DNA of 14,475 nucleotides from Clostridiales bacterium (GTDB lineage Bacteria > Bacillota > Clostridia > Peptostreptococcales > Anaerovoracaceae), in the NCBI GenBank assembly GCA_009778945.1, contig WRFF01000028.1:1-14475 (forward strand), read 5' to 3'. Positions 14,302 to 14,475 of the stretch are shown here, piece by piece. How positions within the stretch are numbered: position 1 is the first letter of the stretch; every line of letters begins with the position of its first letter. The translations under genes were made by a program, and so were the position numbers. Under the pieces are notes generated by a model. The model had not been told where the DNA came from and did no database searches. It worked only from the letters and a program-made list of their open reading frames with translations.

Positions 14302-14475
14302 AAAACAAGCCCGGCAAGCCGCGCTTCCAGTTCGTCAAATTCCATCGGGTGAACAAAAGCCTCTCCGATCCGCCGTAACAGGATCACGTCGACCGAGTGC
14401 AGGACAGCCTTTTTATCCCCGCGAATAAAAGACAGCAGATCCGCCGCGGATTCCTCGAACAGCAGCCCGTAGCGG
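14298..14475 (-). CDS. aroB: 3-dehydroquinate synthase, C-terminal 58 residues (partial)
   Basis: The frame enters from the right edge and ends with TGA at 14298-14300. The visible tail contains RGDKK (18-22) followed by LLRRIGEAFVH (32-42) and a helical end, the pattern of AroB C-termini, where a DKK segment precedes an L.RIGEA strand. AroB converts DAHP to 3-dehydroquinate, step two of the pathway. Its location directly upstream of aroA in a full shikimate cluster supports the call. Only the C-terminus is available, so active-site residues cannot be checked. Confidence 0.8.
   Translation of the reverse strand, partial: RYGLLFEESAADLLSFIRGDKKAVLHSVDVILLRRIGEAFVHPMEFDELEARLAGLVL

Overview
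The window reads as part of the chromosome of a fairly GC-rich anaerobic Bacillota (Clostridia-like) bacterium. This is inferred from three things: purine-rich GGAGG-type ribosome binding sites ahead of many genes, protein families typical of clostridial anaerobes (a CCG-domain Fe-S protein paired with VAO-type flavoproteins, a DAHP synthase with a small N-terminal ACT-like domain, a PPSKS-type EPSP synthase), and a compact single-strand operon style. I cannot name the species.

Region 1 (1-4335, minus strand): a three-gene oxidoreductase operon. Transcription order is a VAO/PCMH-type FAD protein, then a protein with two ferredoxin-like Cys motifs and two complete CCG domains, then a second FAD protein that runs off the left edge. 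The composition resembles GlcD/GlcE/GlcF or lactate-oxidase/HdrB-type modules, but both flavoproteins are full size and the substrate is unknown. A metallo-beta-lactamase-fold hydrolase (4476-5162, plus) is transcribed divergently from an extended -10 promoter.

Region 2 (5193-6503): a mazEF toxin-antitoxin pair (minus) with its own promoter/palindrome, followed by an AT-rich island of about 690 bp. The island holds an ordered set of TGTCACTA/TAGTGACA repeats that look like the ends of a decayed or non-autonomous insertion element, plus one 50-codon orphan reading frame. The composition differs sharply from the flanks and suggests acquired DNA.

Region 3 (6504-14475, minus strand): a near-contiguous aromatic amino-acid cluster in the order aroB (partial)-aroA-aroC-aroK // aroE-aroF-pheA-aroQ-sanA/ydcF-like. 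It encodes all seven shikimate-pathway steps to chorismate plus the bifunctional chorismate mutase/prephenate dehydratase that commits carbon to phenylalanine. Most junctions overlap or nearly abut. The exception is a 226-bp AT-rich gap between aroK and aroE, with a hairpin/T-run and a palindrome over a possible -10, so there are probably two transcription units.

The most unusual signal is the aroB-aroA junction. Two tandem 44-bp repeats each encode a 15-codon mini-ORF, and every junction (aroB/mini1, mini1/mini2, mini2/aroA) is a 4-nt overlapping stop/start (ATGA, ATGA, GTGA). The first 31 nt of aroA look like a third, diverged, in-frame copy of the same repeat. aroA also carries an in-frame 24-bp (8-residue) tandem-repeat expansion, which makes it about 507 residues instead of about 430.
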